Shown one piece after another: positions 1-8,794 of a stretch of 51,262 nt of DNA. Positions within the stretch are counted from its first letter, which is position 1. Every line of letters begins with the position of its first letter. Origin of the DNA: Mammaliicoccus stepanovicii (lineage in GTDB: Bacteria; Bacillota; Bacilli; Staphylococcales; Staphylococcaceae); the NCBI RefSeq assembly GCF_002902525.1, contig NZ_PPQZ01000054.1, positions 1-51,262 on the forward strand, given 5' to 3'. The notes beneath the pieces are model-generated. The model was not told the origin of the DNA. It made no database searches and was given only the letters and a program-made list of their open reading frames with translations. Made by a program: the position numbers and the translations under genes.

Positions 1-243
1 GAATTGTAAATCTTTAAATTACAGTCATATAGCATGTAAAAACACCTCTATTCATTCTGAAATATCTTATTTAATAGATATGGATAATTATAATTTAGTA
101 ATAAAGAACAAAAATACTTGATTCTTGACTTTTTATTATGAAATTTTGTACTTATTTATATTTTTAAAAGCATTTATTTCAAAAACTACGCCAAATGTAT
201 TTGCAAAAATTATTGTTATCAAACATTTTATTATGTCTTAAAT

Positions 244-260
244 ATTACAGATGTGTAACA
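244..260 (-). promoter_or_regulatory. candidate WalR (YycF) binding site
   Basis: Read on the minus strand this is TGTTAC-ACATC-TGTAAT, an exact match to the WalR consensus TGTWAH-N5-TGTWAH. It lies about 257 bp before the CHAP gene at 517. SsaA-type wall hydrolases are established members of the staphylococcal WalKR regulon, so the site fits its neighbour. The distance implies a long 5' leader or a promoter just downstream of the site; this part is inference. Confidence 0.6.
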
Positions 261-410
261 ATAAAAAACTATTTTAGTAAATAAACAACAAAATAGCCCG
301 TCATATAAGGTTTTTCTTTATTTGGCTTTAAGTTCAGAATTATTACATGAAATCATGTGATATTTAAATTGAATTACAAAGCCTTAACATTCAACACAAA
401 GTAGATCATT

Positions 411-479
411 TCTGATAAAGTAGATTTTGTTGAGAAAACAGCGGAGAAATTACATTCAATAAATAAAACATATACGAAA
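411..479 (+). promoter_or_regulatory. leader segment shared with the second CHAP gene
   Basis: TCTGATAAAGTA (411-422) and ATAAAACATATACGAAA (463-479) recur as TCTGTTAAAGTA (3019-3030) and the identical 17-mer (3081-3097) ahead of the CHAP gene at 3118. Their distances to the two start codons match within about 10 nt. A GAAAAC sequence lies between them in both leaders. The conservation suggests a common 5' untranslated region, either inherited by gene duplication or kept for post-transcriptional control. Confidence 0.5.
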
Positions 480-516
480 AAATTATTTTTAAAAATTCTA
501 GGAGGATTTACACATT

Positions 517-1278
517 ATGAAGAAAATAGCAACAGCAGCAATCGTAACAGCAGGAGTAGCAACATTTATGGCACATGACGCAGACGCGGCAGAAAATACA
601 CAAGGATATAATCCTAACGACGCTTCATCATATTCATACAGCTACACTATCGATGCAAATGGTAACTATCACTATACTTGGGAAGGTAACTGGAATCCAT
701 CAACACAAGATTACGGAAACCAAGCACAACAACAAGTTTCATATAACACAAATAATTCAAACAATACAAATTATTCACAACCTGCATTCAATGCAGCACC
801 AAATGGTGGAGGTTTAGGAGATTCACATACTGCTTCTTCAAACCAAAATAATGTTCGTGTAACTACTACACAAGCACCATCAAACAATAACCAAGCTACA
901 CAATCAAATAATAATTCAAACTATAGTACTTCAACTACATCATCTCGTCCATCAAATGGCGGAGGATCTAACCTTTATACATCAGGTCAATGTACTTACT
1001 TTGCATTCAGTAAACGTCCTGACTTAGGTAATACTTGGGGAAATGCTAATAACTGGGCAAATGCAGCAGCACAATCTGGTTATACAGTAAACAACTCTCC
1101 AAAATCAGGTGCTATCTTACAATCAACAGCTGGTGGTTACGGTCACGTAGCATATGTTGACAAAGTAAACTCTGACGGTTCAGTACAAGTATCAGAAATG
1201 AACTACCAAGGTGTTGGTGTTGTTTCATCACGTACTATCTCAGCTTCAGCAGCTAAATCATACAACTACATTCACTAA
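517..1278 (+). CDS. ssaA: secreted CHAP-domain peptidoglycan hydrolase, SsaA-like
   Basis: This is a 253-residue exported wall hydrolase. An N-terminal signal peptide (about residues 1-24, ending near ADA-AEN) precedes a low-complexity linker rich in Asn, Gln, Ser and Tyr (about 25-150). The C-terminal CHAP domain (about 151-253) has its catalytic Cys in GQCTY (about C159) and its His in YGHVAYV (about H210). CHAP domains cleave peptide cross-bridges or the amide bond of peptidoglycan; SsaA relatives act in staphylococcal wall turnover. No LysM repeat is visible, so the linker is the only candidate wall-retention part. AGGAGG lies 9 nt before the ATG. A WalR-type site lies upstream and a hairpin terminator follows. 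The family is certain; the exact bond cut is not. Confidence 0.9.
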   Translation: MKKIATAAIVTAGVATFMAHDADAAENTQGYNPNDASSYSYSYTIDANGNYHYTWEGNWNPSTQDYGNQAQQQVSYNTNNSNNTNYSQPAFNAAPNGGGLGDSHTASSNQNNVRVTTTQAPSNNNQATQSNNNSNYSTSTTSSRPSNGGGSNLYTSGQCTYFAFSKRPDLGNTWGNANNWANAAAQSGYTVNNSPKSGAILQSTAGGYGHVAYVDKVNSDGSVQVSEMNYQGVGVVSSRTISASAAKSYNYIH

Positions 1279-1294
1279 GAATTAAGAATATAGT

Positions 1295-1330
1295 AAAAAA
1301 CTCAAACGGTTAAACCGTTTGAGTTTTTTT
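1295..1330. terminator. bidirectional intrinsic terminator
   Basis: CTCAAACGG (1301-1309) pairs with CCGTTTGAG (1315-1323), flanked by an A-run on the left and a T-run on the right. It can end both the CHAP gene (plus) and the antiporter gene (minus). Confidence 0.85.
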
Positions 1331-1354
1331 GTATTATATATGATTTTGCGATTC

Positions 1355-2749
1355 TTATGCTTTCACTTTTTTAATTCCAATACCTGTTATTCCGTAAAAT
1401 GCTGCAAATATCACACATAAATAACATGGTACTGCCCACCAGAAGAAATCTCCCAATGAAACATGTAATAAATCTCTATAATATATACCAGAAGTACCCC
1501 ATGGAATAAAAGGTAATACCATCGTACCACAGTCCTCTAAAGTTCTTGATAAATTGACTCTATCTAATCCTCTTTCATTATACATATCCATCAATAATAC
1601 GCCTATCATAATAATAACTACAGATGCTACCCCTGCAGCAAATACTAATAGTAAACTTCCTGCAATCGTAACTAATATTAAATGAGAATCTTTAGAAACT
1701 TTATTCGAAATTGTCTTTAATATCACCTCTAAACTTCCAGAAGTTTCTACAATTCCTGCAAATGCGTAACCACAGAAAATAGTAACGACAATTTCAGTCA
1801 TACTCATGATTCCACCGCGCTTAACTAATTCTGTCATTGATTTAGATGCTTCATCACTAGATAACGTAGTCATATTTAAATCAAAGCCATTCATCGTTAC
1901 ATTAAAAGCATCTACTATTCCAAATCCATTGTTCAATACACCGATAAACATAGCGACTAAACTTGAAAGTAACATCATTGGAACCGTCGGCTTACCTATA
2001 CTTATACCAGCTACAATGACTATAACCGGTAGCCACACCCAAAAATCAAGATTAAATGCATGATCTATATTACTTAATAACGAATTAATACGTTTACTTT
2101 CAACGTCTTTTGCATCAAATTGTAAGCCTGCTATAAACCAAACGACTAAACCGATTAATGAAGCTGGTACTGTTGTCCACATCATATGTTTAATATGTTT
2201 GAAAATATTAACTTTTGTTACGAGTGCAGCTAAATTGGTCGTATCTGATAAAGGTGACATTTTATCACCAAACACACCACCAGCAATAACAACACCAGCT
2301 ACCATCCCCATTGGTATACCCATTTCATTTGCAATTGCCATCAAAGCTATCCCAGCAGTACCTACCGATCCCCATGCTGTTCCAGTTGCAACAGACGTAA
2401 CAGCTGTAATGATAAATGCAGTAACTAAAAAATAAGTAGGATTTATTAATTCTAATCCATAATATATCAACGCCGGTACTGTTCCAGAAAACATCCATGT
2501 CCCGATTAATATACCTACAGCAAAAATTATGTATATGGCTGGCATAGCAGTCGCTAACCTTTTAGTGATACCATCTTGCAAATCTTCCCATGTAAGCCCT
2601 ACTCTTAATGCAATAAAACTCGCGTATACTGCTGCTAAAATCAACAATGGTTGAATTGGAAAGTTCAGTATACCAAACCCTATAAATACGATTAAACCCA
2701 TTACAATAATAGTTGAAAATGCTTCAAACAATGAAGGTAATCGTTTCAT
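1355..2749 (-). CDS. NhaC-family Na+/H+ antiporter
   Basis: This is a 464-residue polytopic membrane protein of the NhaC family, whose members exchange Na+ for H+ or Na+-lactate for malate (MleN type). The family region GDKMSPLSDTTNLAA is present near residue 170, and hydrophobic segments cover most of the length. The reading frame extends further upstream, but the ATG at 2749 is chosen because GGGGGA lies just before it and the protein then starts at the expected MKRLPSLFEAF. It sits between two CHAP genes on the opposite strand, an order I also recall from S. aureus. The substrate cannot be told from sequence. A second NhaC-type gene lies at 26609. Confidence 0.85.
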   Translation of the reverse strand: MKRLPSLFEAFSTIIVMGLIVFIGFGILNFPIQPLLILAAVYASFIALRVGLTWEDLQDGITKRLATAMPAIYIIFAVGILIGTWMFSGTVPALIYYGLELINPTYFLVTAFIITAVTSVATGTAWGSVGTAGIALMAIANEMGIPMGMVAGVVIAGGVFGDKMSPLSDTTNLAALVTKVNIFKHIKHMMWTTVPASLIGLVVWFIAGLQFDAKDVESKRINSLLSNIDHAFNLDFWVWLPVIVIVAGISIGKPTVPMMLLSSLVAMFIGVLNNGFGIVDAFNVTMNGFDLNMTTLSSDEASKSMTELVKRGGIMSMTEIVVTIFCGYAFAGIVETSGSLEVILKTISNKVSKDSHLILVTIAGSLLLVFAAGVASVVIIMIGVLLMDMYNERGLDRVNLSRTLEDCGTMVLPFIPWGTSGIYYRDLLHVSLGDFFWWAVPCYLCVIFAAFYGITGIGIKKVKA

Positions 2750-3117
2750 AAAATCCCCCTTTAAACTAAAAATGTAATAATATTTATAATAAAAAAGTAG
2801 TCGCATATAAAGACAACTACTAAATTTATAATATTTATTTTGTAAATGAATATTACAAAAAAATGACATGGATAAAACTATAAAAACACTAAAATACATC
2901 AACGGTGCATTTTTCAAATATTACAAGATGTCATAATCCACTCTAAATATTACCAAAATATTGTATACCATTATGATTAAGTAACAACTAGATGAAAATG
3001 CACACAAACATAAATTCATCTGTTAAAGTATTACTTGTCGTCGGAAAACGACTCAAACAAAAATTAATTCAATTAATAATATAAAACATATACGAAATTT
3101 ATGGAGGAATATTTAAA
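2750..3117. other. intergenic region between the NhaC gene and the second CHAP gene
   Basis: This gap holds the divergent promoters of the two neighbours. An imperfect WalR-like site, ATTACA-AAAAA-ATGACA (2852-2868, one mismatch), lies about 266 bp before the CHAP start. That is nearly the distance of the perfect site from the first CHAP gene (273 bp). The gap also has a short hairpin GTCGT/ACGAC (3038-3053) and the shared leader motifs at 3019-3030 and 3081-3097. I see no coding sequence. Confidence 0.5.
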
Positions 3118-3678
3118 ATGAAAAAACTAACTACAATTGCAGTATTAACTACGGGATTAGCATCATCTATGATAGGAAGTGGTCAAGAAGCATCTGCCGA
3201 TACTTTCGACCAAAACCAAGCACCTCAACAAACACAAACACAGAATTTTAATTATACTAGTAACTATAACCAAATTGGAAACACTTCAAACATGAGTCAA
3301 TCATTTACAACATCAGTAAGTCAAACAGCAACACAAACTACAGGTTCATCTTCAGCTAATTTATATACAGCTGGACAATGTACTTACTATGTATTCGACA
3401 AAAAAATGCAAGATGGTGATCCAATAAGCGGTTCATGGGGTAATGCGAATCAATGGGCATCAAATGCTGCTGCTGACGGACACTCAGTAGATAATACACC
3501 TAAAAAAGGTTCTATTCTACAATCATCAGCTGGTGCATTCGGACACGTAGCATATGTTGAAAATGTTAATTCAGACGGAAGCATTGAAGTATCAGAAATG
3601 AACTATCAAGGTGAAGGTGTCGTATCAAATCGTTCAATTTCTGCATCAGAAGCTAGTTCTTATAACTACATTCACTAA
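3118..3678 (+). CDS. secreted CHAP-domain peptidoglycan hydrolase (second copy)
   Basis: This 186-residue protein is a shorter paralogue of the CHAP protein at 517. A signal peptide (about 1-27, ending ASA-DTF) leads into a Gln/Asn/Thr/Ser-rich linker of only about 50 residues, then a CHAP domain (about 80-186) with catalytic Cys in GQCTY (about C88) and His in FGHVAYV (about H143). The final stretch, [12 protein letters not shown]...YNYIH, is almost the same as in the first copy, which points to duplication with divergence mainly in the linker. GGAGGA lies 8 nt before the ATG. The 5' leader resembles that of the first copy, and a strong terminator follows. Confidence 0.9.
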   Translation: MKKLTTIAVLTTGLASSMIGSGQEASADTFDQNQAPQQTQTQNFNYTSNYNQIGNTSNMSQSFTTSVSQTATQTTGSSSANLYTAGQCTYYVFDKKMQDGDPISGSWGNANQWASNAAADGHSVDNTPKKGSILQSSAGAFGHVAYVENVNSDGSIEVSEMNYQGEGVVSNRSISASEASSYNYIH

Positions 3679-3724
3679 GAATTAAATAAATAGTAGAACA
3701 CCAAAATGTTCTTACTCAAAAAAC

Positions 3725-3760
3725 GATCCCACATAACGTCTGTTATGTGGGATCATTTTA
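3725..3760 (+). terminator. intrinsic terminator after the second CHAP gene
   Basis: A perfect 13-bp stem, GATCCCACATAAC (3725-3737) with GTTATGTGGGATC (3742-3754), has a 4-nt loop and is followed by ATTTTA. Confidence 0.85.
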
Positions 3761-3858
3761 TTGTTATGAAATATGATATTATAGATTTCTATACAAATAC
3801 TATTTTTAACTAGAAGTTTATGCTAAATCATATTACAAAGAAGAAATGAGGATGATGT

Positions 3859-3999
3859 ATGTTTGACTTATTATTAAAAATTATCAACTTTCTTTTCACT
3901 ACATTTTCTGTATGGATTGGAACACCTTTTAAAAGAATTTTTTCAAAAAATAATTTAAAGGATAATATTAAAGAAAAAGATGACAAACAACAATCTTAG
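3859..3999 (+). CDS. 46-aa putative membrane-anchored small protein
   Basis: An ATG at 3859 opens 46 codons ending in TAG at 3997-3999. GAGG (3848-3851) lies 7 nt upstream. The product starts MFDLLLKIINFLFTTFSV, giving one hydrophobic segment (about residues 3-24), then a basic stretch (KRIFSKNN) and a highly charged tail (KDNIKEKDDKQQS). This is the layout of a single-pass membrane peptide with a cytoplasmic tail. It is longer and less amphipathic than typical phenol-soluble modulins, and unlike Fst/PepA1-type toxins it lacks the usual Pro in the hydrophobic core. I do not recognise it. It stands alone between the CHAP gene terminator and the DUF4870 gene. Confidence 0.45.
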   Translation: MFDLLLKIINFLFTTFSVWIGTPFKRIFSKNNLKDNIKEKDDKQQS

Positions 4000-4121
4000 A
4001 CAACATTTTAGTAATGGTATTACCTTAAATCTATATCTCTAATGTAATCAGTCGTTCTAATTGGTTAATTTTGACGCTCATTGTATAATAGAAGTAATAC
4101 GTCTATTAAGGAGGATTTATG

Positions 4122-4514
4122 ATGAGTCATGATGATCACAATCCATTTCAAGAATCTACAGTAAATGATAATCAATTCTATACACATAAACAAACAAGTG
4201 ATGATGAACGTTTATACGGGATGTTAATTTACGTCACATCAATTTTTACAACACTACTTGCTCCACTATTAATATGGTTACTTAAAAGAGAACATTCGAC
4301 ATTTATTGATCGTATTGGTAAAGATTATTTAAATTTCTTTATTTCTTATTTTATTTGGGTAGGTATTTCTACATTATTATGTTTAGTTCTAATCGGTTTT
4401 ATACTTATACCAATATTAAGTATTATGATACTTATATTCACAATTATTGGAGCTATAAAGGCTTTCAACGGAGAAACTTATTTACCACCTCTTTCTATCC
4501 GTTTCATAAAATAA
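4122..4514 (+). CDS. DUF4870 family membrane protein
   Basis: A small integral membrane protein of about 130 residues. A polar N-terminus (about 1-30, rich in Asp, His and Gln) is followed by three or four hydrophobic helices with the DERLYGMLIY start and the YLNFFISYFIWV segment typical of DUF4870 (Tic20-like) proteins, whose function is unknown. Two ATGs lie in tandem at 4119 and 4122. AAGGAGG (4108-4114) is 4 nt from the first and 7 nt from the second, so 4122 is preferred. No operon partner is evident. Confidence 0.7.
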   Translation: MSHDDHNPFQESTVNDNQFYTHKQTSDDERLYGMLIYVTSIFTTLLAPLLIWLLKREHSTFIDRIGKDYLNFFISYFIWVGISTLLCLVLIGFILIPILSIMILIFTIIGAIKAFNGETYLPPLSIRFIK

Positions 4515-4739
4515 ATGTTTTAAAGAACACATTTTACTATAAATGTGTTCTCTTTACTTTTTATGGTAAAATATCAACGTTACTATTTAACATTAAGATG
4601 ATAAAATGAAATATACTTTTAAACTCTAAGAGAAATACAAAGTATGCATCCCCTTTCTAAAAAATAGTTTGTGCAATTCCAAATGGAATCGCATTATTTT
4701 TTTATTTTTTTGCATCAACACTTTAAAGGAGGCATTTCT

Positions 4740-6041
4740 TTGAACGAAAAAATTAAGAAGCCAAGAAGAAGATATATAAGTCTACCTACACAAATTTTAA
4801 TTGCTTTAGTATTAGGTGTAGTTGTAGGCTATTTTTTAAACGGTCAAGATCATTTAATTAAATTTATACAGCCAGTTGGAGATATATTTTTAAATCTTAT
4901 TAAAATGATTGTTATTCCTATTGTATTCTGCTCATTAGCTTTATCTATTTCTAATGTAGGTGATATGCACACAGTTGGTAGATATGGTTGGAAAACAATT
5001 TTGTACTTTGAAATTATCACTACAATTGCAATTGGTTTAGGTATTATATTCGGAAACTTATTCAAACCTGGATTAGGTTTAGATCCAGACAAATTACCTA
5101 AAGGTGATATTTCTAAATATGAACAAACAGCAGATGCTGCTGAAAAATCGACTTACGGCAATCATGTGATTGATACGATTGTAAGCATCATACCTACGAA
5201 TATATTTGAAGCATTAACTGCTGGTGAACTGTTACCCATTATATTCTTTGCAGTATTCTTTGGATTAGCTATAGCAGCAATCGGTGAGAAAGGACAACCT
5301 GTGAAAGATGTTTTAGGTGGTGTACTAGAAGCAGTATTCTGGATGATACATAGAATATTACGCTTAGCGCCTTATGGTGTGTTTGCATTTATTTGTGTAA
5401 CAATTATGACGTTTGGTCTATCTGCACTCATTCCATTATTAAAACTATTACTTGTTGTCGTTGGGGCGATGGTATTCTTTATTGTAGTTGTATTAGGAAT
5501 CGTAGCTAAAATTTGTGGTATCAATATATTCTCAATTGTACGCATACTTAAAGATGAATTATTGCTTGCGTTCTCTACATCTAGCTCTGAAACCGTTTTA
5601 CCTTCAGTTATGGAGAAAATGGAAAAATTCGGTGCACCTAAAGATATCGTTTCTTTCGTTATTCCAACTGGGTATACATTCAATCTGGATGGTTCTGCAT
5701 TGTATCAATCTATCGCAGCACTATTTGTAGCTCAAATGTATGGCGTCCATTTATCATTAACTCAGCAGCTCATACTTATGTTCACGTTAATGATTACCTC
5801 AAAAGGTATGGCAGCAGTTCCTGGAACATCTATTGTTGTATTAATTACTACTTTAGGTTCTATGGGATTAAACCCAGAAGGCTTAGCATTAATTATCGGT
5901 ATAGATAGATTACTTGATATGTCTAGAACTTGCGTAAATGTTGTTGGTAATGCATTATCAACAGTCGTTGTTTCCAAATGGGAGAACAAATACGATTATG
6001 AAAAAGGCCAACAATATTTAGAAACCTATAAAAAAGCATAA
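4740..6041 (+). CDS. gltT: dicarboxylate/glutamate:cation symporter, GltT/GltP family
   Basis: A DAACS-family transporter of 433 residues that imports glutamate, aspartate or C4-dicarboxylates with H+ or Na+. The hallmark serine-rich loop (STSSSETVLPS, about residue 280), the TM7 motif GYTFNLDGSALYQS (about 310) and the TM8 substrate-binding DxxLDMSRTCVNVVGNA (about 393-410) are all present, including the Arg and Asn that contact the substrate. The frame is open further upstream, but the TTG at 4740 has AAAGGAGG (4725-4732) 7 nt before it and gives the usual short basic N-terminus NEKIKKPRRR. It is monocistronic and ends at a bidirectional terminator. Confidence 0.88.
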   Translation: MNEKIKKPRRRYISLPTQILIALVLGVVVGYFLNGQDHLIKFIQPVGDIFLNLIKMIVIPIVFCSLALSISNVGDMHTVGRYGWKTILYFEIITTIAIGLGIIFGNLFKPGLGLDPDKLPKGDISKYEQTADAAEKSTYGNHVIDTIVSIIPTNIFEALTAGELLPIIFFAVFFGLAIAAIGEKGQPVKDVLGGVLEAVFWMIHRILRLAPYGVFAFICVTIMTFGLSALIPLLKLLLVVVGAMVFFIVVVLGIVAKICGINIFSIVRILKDELLLAFSTSSSETVLPSVMEKMEKFGAPKDIVSFVIPTGYTFNLDGSALYQSIAALFVAQMYGVHLSLTQQLILMFTLMITSKGMAAVPGTSIVVLITTLGSMGLNPEGLALIIGIDRLLDMSRTCVNVVGNALSTVVVSKWENKYDYEKGQQYLETYKKA

Positions 6042-6077
6042 AAAAAGATTCGGCTAAGGGGAGCCGAATCTTTTTTA
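6041..6077. terminator. bidirectional terminator between gltT and metQ
   Basis: GATTCGGCT (6047-6055) pairs with AGCCGAATC (6062-6070), with an A-run on the left and a T-run on the right. It serves both converging units. Confidence 0.88.
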
Positions 6078-6917
6078 TTTTAATGAATCTTGTATTTCTT
6101 TAATTTCTTGTTCTTTTAAATCTACTACTATTTCTCCATCTTTAGTATCTTCTTTCAATGCTTCTTTGGCATCCTCTGAATGATATAAATCCGCTATTTT
6201 TTTATATGTTTTATTGTCTTTATCTTTAGTATTAGCAGCTATGAAATTAATATACGGTTTTGCAGCTTTCGCATCTTCATCCTCTAAATAGATTGGATCT
6301 TTCTTAGGATCTAATCCAGCTTTTGAAGCTACCCCATTGTTAATAATTGCAATATCGACCTCATCTAATGCTCTAGCAGTTTGTTGTGCATCAACAGCTT
6401 TTATATCTAAATTCTTGTTGTTCTTAATGATGTCTTTAGGTCCACCATTTAAACCGAAGTTTTTAGAAAGTTTAATGTAACCTGCCTTTTCTAATAATTT
6501 TAATGCTCTAGCTTGATTTGATACATCGTTAGGAATAACAACCTTTGCACCCTCTTTTAATTTTTTTATATCTTTTAAATTTTTAGAGTATATCCCTAAC
6601 GGTGCAAATACAGTTGTTCTAATAGGTGTAATATCTGTACCTTTATTAGCTTTTTCAAATTGATCTAAAAATGCAAAGTGTTGGAAGCTATTTAAATCGA
6701 TATCTCCATCTGACAATGCTTTATTTGGTACGTTATAATCAGAGAATTGTTTAATTTCTACATCAATGCCATCTTTCTTTGCTAGTTCCTTTACTTTATC
6801 CCACACTTTAGTATCATTCGATGCAATTCCTACCGTCACTTTCTTATCGTCTTTCTTGTCCCCACATGCAGCTAACAGTAACACAAGTGCCGCTAATAAT
6901 GTTATTAATTTTTTCAT
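6075..6917 (-). CDS. metQ: methionine ABC transporter substrate-binding lipoprotein
   Basis: A 280-residue NlpA-family lipoprotein that captures methionine (or a related amino acid) outside the membrane and passes it to MetNI. The signal peptide ends in the lipobox LLAAC, with the lipidated Cys at about residue 18. The family core DxNSFQHFAFLDQF and the VAxVDAQQTARAL-like segment are visible. AAGGAG lies 8 nt before the ATG. It is the last gene of metN-metI-metQ, 35 bp after metI, and ends at a shared terminator. Staphylococci often have more than one such operon, and the ligand of this one cannot be fixed from sequence alone. Confidence 0.88.
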   Translation of the reverse strand: MKKLITLLAALVLLLAACGDKKDDKKVTVGIASNDTKVWDKVKELAKKDGIDVEIKQFSDYNVPNKALSDGDIDLNSFQHFAFLDQFEKANKGTDITPIRTTVFAPLGIYSKNLKDIKKLKEGAKVVIPNDVSNQARALKLLEKAGYIKLSKNFGLNGGPKDIIKNNKNLDIKAVDAQQTARALDEVDIAIINNGVASKAGLDPKKDPIYLEDEDAKAAKPYINFIAANTKDKDNKTYKKIADLYHSEDAKEALKEDTKDGEIVVDLKEQEIKEIQDSLK

Positions 6918-6952
6918 ATTTATAACTCCTTCTCTATATTCTGTTTTATTTA

Positions 6953-7612
6953 TTAACTTCTTCTTACTAATTTTGATAATACATTACCTAATGACTGAAT
7001 AACTTGAACCATTATGACCAATATAATAACGGTAATGATAATGACAATCGTATCAAAGCGTTGGTATCCATAAGCAAGTGCCAAGTCACCTATACCGCCG
7101 CCACCAACAGCACCAGCCATAGCTGTTGCACCAATCAATCCAATTATTGACGTCGTTAAAGCTAATATAAGTGAGCCTAATGCTTCAGGTAATAAGAAAT
7201 AGCGTATAATTTGTATAGGTGAAGCACCCATCGCATGTGCCGCTTCTATAACACCTGAATTGACCTCTAACAATGAATTTTCAACTAGTCTAGCAATGTA
7301 AGGGGCTACATAAACTGTTAGTGGGACGATTGCAGCAGATGTCCCAATTGATGTGCCTACAATTAACTTTGTAAAAGGTACAATCGCTATTAATAAAATG
7401 ATGAACGGTAGTGATCGGAATATATTTATAATAGGATTTAGCAAATAATAAATGATACTATTTGGCCAAATTCCATTTTTTCTTGTAATGACGAGTAAAA
7501 TGCCTAACGGTATACCAATTAACGCACCTAATAATAATGACACTGTTACCATATATAATGTTTGATAAACAGAATCTATAAGTTGAGATGAATCTAATGA
7601 CGATCCAAACAT
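6953..7612 (-). CDS. metI: methionine ABC transporter permease
   Basis: A 219-residue inner-membrane permease with about five helices. The EAA loop, EAAHAMGASPIQIIRYFLLPEALG (about residues 123-146), docks on the MetN ATPase. Its ATG overlaps the metN stop by one base (TAATG) and the ribosome site GGAGG lies inside metN, so translation is coupled. The length and the GAVGGGGIGDLALAYGYQRF segment are standard for MetI. Confidence 0.9.
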   Translation of the reverse strand: MFGSSLDSSQLIDSVYQTLYMVTVSLLLGALIGIPLGILLVITRKNGIWPNSIIYYLLNPIINIFRSLPFIILLIAIVPFTKLIVGTSIGTSAAIVPLTVYVAPYIARLVENSLLEVNSGVIEAAHAMGASPIQIIRYFLLPEALGSLILALTTSIIGLIGATAMAGAVGGGGIGDLALAYGYQRFDTIVIIITVIILVIMVQVIQSLGNVLSKLVRRS

Positions 7613-8631
7613 TATGCGCTCACCTCCTCAAATTCAATATTTAATTCAGTTAAATATTGATAACAGTTTTGAATTGATTGTTCCTCGCCTTGTATTCTTA
7701 ATGTGAGATACCCTACAGGAATACCTTGAATATCAGACATAGATGCAAATAGTATATTTACTTTCACAGTATAGCGTGTAATTAAATCATAAATAATGGC
7801 ATGAGTTACTTTGTTTCCATCTATGTATAGTTTGATATCGGTCGCTTCTTTATCTTCAGGAATTAATTTTTGTAAATGGGTAGATATATCCGTTGTAATG
7901 ACAGTGGACACAAAGTTCTTGGCAGTAGTTGTTTGTGGATGACTAAAAACGTCAAGAACTGGTCCCATTTCGATAACTCTCCCTTGTTCCATAACTGCAA
8001 CTTTATTACATATTTTTTGGATAACACTCATTTCATGTGTTATGAGTAATATCGTTACGCCAAACTGTTCATTTACTCTTTTTAATAATTTTAATATCGA
8101 GTCAGTTGTTGCTGGATCTAGTGCGCTCGTTGCCTCATCACATAATAATATTTTGGGATCTGTAACTAATGCTCTTGCTATTGCGACCCTTTGTTTCTGC
8201 CCGCCTGAGAGTTCATTAGGATATTGATTCCCTTTATCTTCTAAACCAACAAATTCTAAAAGTTCATTTACTTTCGATTTAATGTTTGCCTTACTTTTCC
8301 CTTGTAGTATTAATGGCATTGCTACATTATTAAAAACTGTTTTTGAATTTAATAAATTAAAATGTTGAAAAATCATCCCAATATTTTTCTTTACATTTTG
8401 CAATTTTTTCTTAGAATATTGATTGATATCATGTCCATCAACTATAATTTCGCCTGATGTTTTCTCTTCTAATACATTTACAAGTCTAATTAATGTACTC
8501 TTTCCAGCACCACTATACCCAATTACGCCAAATATATCTTGAGCCTCCACTTTAAAACTTACATCTTGAAGAGCTAATATATCTGATTTCTTTTGTTTGA
8601 ATATTTTATTAACGTTTTTAAATTCAATCAT
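7612..8631 (-). CDS. metN: methionine ABC transporter ATP-binding protein
   Basis: A 339-residue ATPase that powers methionine import. It has Walker A GYSGAGKS (about 38-45), signature LSGGQKQR (about 141-148), Walker B ILLCDEATSALDP and the switch His in LLITHE. The C-terminal ~75 residues form a NIL/ACT-like domain, which in MetN senses methionine and causes trans-inhibition. First gene of the metNIQ operon. A good promoter with an overlapping palindrome lies directly upstream. No S-box or T-box RNA fits in the roughly 30-nt leader. Confidence 0.9.
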   Translation of the reverse strand: MIEFKNVNKIFKQKKSDILALQDVSFKVEAQDIFGVIGYSGAGKSTLIRLVNVLEEKTSGEIIVDGHDINQYSKKKLQNVKKNIGMIFQHFNLLNSKTVFNNVAMPLILQGKSKANIKSKVNELLEFVGLEDKGNQYPNELSGGQKQRVAIARALVTDPKILLCDEATSALDPATTDSILKLLKRVNEQFGVTILLITHEMSVIQKICNKVAVMEQGRVIEMGPVLDVFSHPQTTTAKNFVSTVITTDISTHLQKLIPEDKEATDIKLYIDGNKVTHAIIYDLITRYTVKVNILFASMSDIQGIPVGYLTLRIQGEEQSIQNCYQYLTELNIEFEEVSA

Positions 8632-8647
8632 AATTATTTCACTTCCG

Positions 8648-8672
8648 AATTCTTATTAATATGATAAGAATT
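8648..8672. promoter_or_regulatory. 9-bp perfect inverted repeat over the metNIQ start site
   Basis: AATTCTTAT (8648-8656) and ATAAGAATT (8664-8672) are perfect inverted arms separated by 7 bp. They cover the -10 hexamer and the predicted start of metN transcription, a classical repressor position. The sequence is not a good PerR or CodY box, so the regulator is not recognised. Confidence 0.5.
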
Positions 8673-8698
8673 ATATTGATATTTTTCATTATCGTCAA
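8670..8698 (-). promoter_or_regulatory. metNIQ promoter
   Basis: On the minus strand TTGACG (8693-8698) is followed after exactly 17 bp by TATAAT (8670-8675). The predicted start leaves only a ~30-nt leader before the metN ATG. Confidence 0.65.
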
Positions 8699-8772
8699 TA
8701 CAAATAAACGAATTTTTCTAAATATTCTAATAAAATATTGTATTTTTTTCATAAATAACACCTATTCTTTAT

Positions 8773-8786
8773 TGTAAGCGTTTCCA
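8773..8786 (+). promoter_or_regulatory. cre site (CcpA operator)
   Basis: TGTAAGCGTTTCCA matches the catabolite-responsive element consensus WTGNAANCGNWNNCW. It lies 9 bp upstream of the -35 box of the DUF485/acetate symporter operon. Acetate uptake genes are known CcpA/carbon-status targets in Bacillus relatives, so the placement makes sense. An upstream site could activate or repress. Confidence 0.6.
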
Positions 8787-8794
8787 AATAAATA

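Larger units (their letters stand above)
1..516. other. gene-free upstream region of the first CHAP gene
   Basis: No credible coding sequence is visible on either strand. The stretch is very AT-rich. It holds a WalR-type site (244-260), a 14-bp palindrome ACATGA-AA-TCATGT (345-358) and a leader segment related to that of the second CHAP gene (411-479). It may also contain the end of an upstream transcription unit, but I see no clear terminator. Confidence 0.6.

Noticed and set aside
575-817. 80-codon frame inside the first CHAP gene
   Set aside because: Different frame of a clearly coding, repetitive linker; a shadow frame.
2911-2936. Second WalR site before the CHAP gene at 3118
   Set aside because: ATTACA-AGATG-TCATAA has only one good half-site.
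8632-8700. S-box or T-box riboswitch before metN
   Set aside because: The predicted leader is about 30 nt and has no conserved riboswitch core.
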